From NCBI RefSeq assembly GCF_023065955.2, contig NW_026622985.1, positions 78,481,931-78,545,930 on the forward strand: DNA of 64,000 nucleotides. The letters are read 5' to 3'. Below, piece by piece: positions 61,361 through 64,000 of this stretch; within the stretch, counting starts at the first letter, position 1; every line of letters begins with the position of its first letter. A program made the translations under genes and the position numbers. The notes beneath the pieces were generated by a model. It had not been told where the DNA came from and ran no database searches. It worked only from the letters and a program-made list of their open reading frames with translations. This DNA comes from Ursus arctos (taxonomy: Eukaryota > Chordata > Mammalia > Carnivora > Ursidae).

Positions 61361-61622
61361 ATCATCTCACTCTACTGGAAAGAACTGATTTTTGCCTCTC
61401 ATGAAAACATTCCCATTAATATCCTTGCTATATTGGATTGTAATTAGCTTATACTGTCTCTTCTCTTAAACTGTATCATTTCTTAAGAGCTACATTTCAA
61501 AATCATTTGGATATTCAGTTTAAACTAATACTCCTGGATTATATTAGGTTTCAAATTGTCGAATTAATGGCTCCCTACAAAATGTTCGGTGGTGAGGTAT
61601 ATAATGAAAGCCCTTTTGTCTA

Positions 61623-61646
61623 CTAATAATAATAATAATAATAATG
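61623..61646. repeat. (TAA)n microsatellite
   Basis: Seven TAA units. Confidence 0.9.
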
Positions 61647-61654
61647 CCTAATCA

Positions 61655-61795
61655 TTATTTTCATGTGCTAGGCATTGTTCTGAGAGCTTTAAGCTTATTA
61701 ACTGAAATCGATTTAATCTCCATCACAACTCTATGAGTAAGGTGCTATTATTATACCCAATTTATAAATGAGAAAACTAAAAATGTGCTTCTTGA
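61655..61795 (-). repeat. MIR fragment
   Basis: GTGCTAGGCATTGTTCTGAGAGC...CATCACAACTCTATGAGTAAGG...TTTATAAATGAGAAAACT. Confidence 0.7.
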
Positions 61796-64000
61796 AGACC
61801 TATGAAAATATGTGATCCCTATAAAGAGATGGAAAGGAAACTGCAGAATAAATGCTTAATATATAGCTATATACATAAACAAACACATAAATGCTACCAT
61901 ATACAGCATACATAGGTTCTGTTAATTATTGAATCCAATATACTTCAAATCTTTATTACATCTGAAAACAACTCATAGGATAGATTTTTCTCACTTACAG
62001 GGATTCCTGAGTATATTCACTATGCTCGCTAAGACATCACAGCCAACCTTTAAACAAGTTATTCATTGGCAAATAACTCAAAAACAAAACTATAAAAATC
62101 TCTCAGCAGTCTTACAAAGAGAGAGAGAAAGAGAGAGAACAAGAGAGAAAAATGTTGGGGAGTTTCCCAAAGGAAATGAAAGGAGCTCAAACTGCCATCA
62201 TTTGTGCACGTAACAGCTTAAGAAGCCTAGGAAGAGCTGAGGACTTGACATTCACCTTGTTCAAGTTCATTCTAAGTTTAAGATGCTCCAAAGAACCACA
62301 AAATAAGATCTGAAAGCTGATGATCCTGCTCTGCTCCCTGCTGGCTGCATGACCCTGGACAAAGGCCTCAGCAGCCCTGTTCCCTGTCATCAAGCAGGGC
62401 CATTGCAAAGACTAAACAAGATGGCGTGCAGGAAAATGCTTTGCCAACGTTAAATTTCTACAGAAGACGTGGCCGTTAATCTTAGCTACACAGGTTTTCT
62501 CTTATTCGGGGAAAGACCATTAAAATTGTAAGGTATTTTTAAAAGAAATATTGTTTTCTTACCATTAAATAAATGCAATAACTGACAAAATGTGGTCAAG
62601 TACATATCTATATGTCAAGCCCTAGACTAACAATAATTAGCCTATTGACTCTCTATGAATGAGCATTTCTTCATTGCTGGAGAAGTTTATCTCAATAGTT
62701 TCCGCATTCTCTCTGAAACATTAGCTGTGCCTACCAGATCTCATCAAGGGATCTTGGACATGTGGCAGCCACCGGCCTCTGGGTAAGGTGCTGCCAAACA
62801 CCCAGAAGCCAGATATCCACTCTATTTTCTCAAAAGCCCAAATTCAGGAGCTGCCTGTTGGGCTGCCCTGGGCTGTGTGAGAATCTCAGAGATTCTCCCT
62901 GTCACTCAAGGCCTGAGCCTGAGCAGAAGAGACACAGAACTTCTTTTCTTGGGTCTGGTGAGGATAGAACTCATTCTACCAGCCTGGTTTCCCTCAGTCT
63001 CAAAATTTTAAAGGGACCAAAGCAAGGGACACCTGCAGGCCCATCTTCACACAGAGGTCACAGGATGTAAAATAAGGAGAAGGAGAGAGAGAGAGAGGAG
63101 CATGTTGGAATCCAGCAATTGTCCATCTATATGCCAAGTAATTTCAACAATATTCCTACCTGGCCTAGTGGAGCCTCCAATATTGAGTGCAGTCAAATCC
63201 CTGCTCCCCCTTCTCTTAACTGTCTCCCACCCCAATACCTGTTTTCATGCACTCATATGCATTATGCATAGAATTGTTTTCTACTTGGGAGAGACTGTGG
63301 CAGGGGTAGTTGGAGGGGAGAAAGATTAAGAAGAGGAAGGAGCGAAGGGTAAAGGAATCTATTTTCCCTCTGCCTCTCACTCCTCACCTCCATGCTCTGA
63401 GGAAGAAAAGGCCAGAAACTGGTAGAAGAGTTCAAGAGAGATCTGGTGTAGCAGAATCTAGAATGTCAAATTCTAGAGCACTCCTAGATGCCTATACAAA
63501 GAATTCAGGGGCCAGAATCCCACCTCCTCAAGGTTGTTTTGTCTGTCCTTGTTCAAATACATGAGCCGAGGACTGAATTAATTATACTCCATAGTTCATG
63601 ACACATCATTTCCCTTGGCTCCAAGAAGGGTCTCGCGTTTATTTTACTTTTGAAGTTTGTCGCTATCCCCTATTCCTTCCATCTCCCTCTCCCACCACTG
63701 ACCGTGTTTCTGATGTGTTTGGTATCTATTTCTTAACCAGGACCAATCCTACCCTGTACCCACACCTCTTCCCAATCTCAGCACCGAGTCTCCAGGGTCT
63801 TCTCCCATCCTCACATTTAATCACACCTGAAGTCAGCGTTGACACCGCAGGTTACCTGCCCCTCCGCCTCCTCACTTGCTATTGCCTTCATTCCCTGCTG
63901 ACCTCATGTTACCGTGACTGACTCATTAGTACCTCCCCTCTAGGCTAAGGGCTGTGGCCCTCCAACAAGGACAACCCTGGCCGGAATGGTCTGGAACCTC
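61796..64000. other. Intergenic sequence at the right edge
   Basis: No gene or repeat recognised apart from the GA tract. Composition becomes more GC-rich from 62.7 kb. ORFs up to about 107 codons show no family signature. Confidence 0.45.
62118..62152. repeat. (GA)n-rich tract
   Basis: GAGAGAGAGAAAGAGAGAGAAC and similar. Confidence 0.8.

Noticed and set aside
1..64000. CRISPR arrays, operons, phage or bacterial mobile systems
   Set aside because: No regularly spaced repeats with unique spacers and no prokaryotic gene arrangement; the window is mammalian.

Overview
This is mammalian nuclear DNA, almost certainly from a caniform carnivore and most like a bear or panda. About a dozen tRNA-Lys-derived CAN SINEs (box-A-like GGCGCCTGGGTGG starts, CT-rich middles, AATAAA-rich tails) are scattered on both strands. 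Several belong to the 'GGCACAGCGGTTAAGCG' subfamily that I associate with arctoid and especially ursid genomes. Carnivore L1 3' ends are also present. The species call is inference.

One protein-coding gene is supported: GRM8 (metabotropic glutamate receptor 8), on the minus strand. Its first coding exon spans 24871 down to 24047. It has a 315-nt 5'UTR portion, an ATG at 24556 preceded by an in-frame stop, 170 codons, and a phase-0 donor AAG|GTAGGT. About 9-11 kb upstream on the minus strand (33.2-35.8 kb) lies a strong CpG island that should contain the GRM8 promoter and non-coding first exon. Window 1-24046 is therefore the start of the first long coding intron, 24872 to about 35 kb is the leader intron, and 36-64 kb is upstream flank. 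The exon-2 leader carries three upstream AUG ORFs, the last overlapping the receptor start codon out of frame.

Region by region: 1-14 kb is AT-rich intron with an old L1/HAL1-type fragment, MIRs and two CAN SINEs. 14.5-16.2 kb holds a SINE-in-SINE nest next to a GC-rich retropseudogene of CDIPT (phosphatidylinositol synthase) that keeps an apparent intron. 18.07-18.44 kb is a nearly identical copy of 20.78-21.15 kb. 22.1 kb has a truncated L1. 24-25 kb is the GRM8 exon. 25.4 and 31.1 kb carry long polypurine tracts. 33-36 kb is the CpG island. 46.2-49.2 kb is an L1 interrupted by three SINEs and one unidentified 238-bp insertion. 58.7-60.7 kb is an old LTR-like repeat split by a 1.3-kb composite insert flanked by 102-bp direct repeats.

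Apart from the GRM8 exon and its presumed promoter no functional gene is supported. Most long ORFs are chance frames in GC-rich, purine-rich or transposon sequence. Repeat family names are from memory of consensus sequences; boundaries without target-site duplications are approximate.
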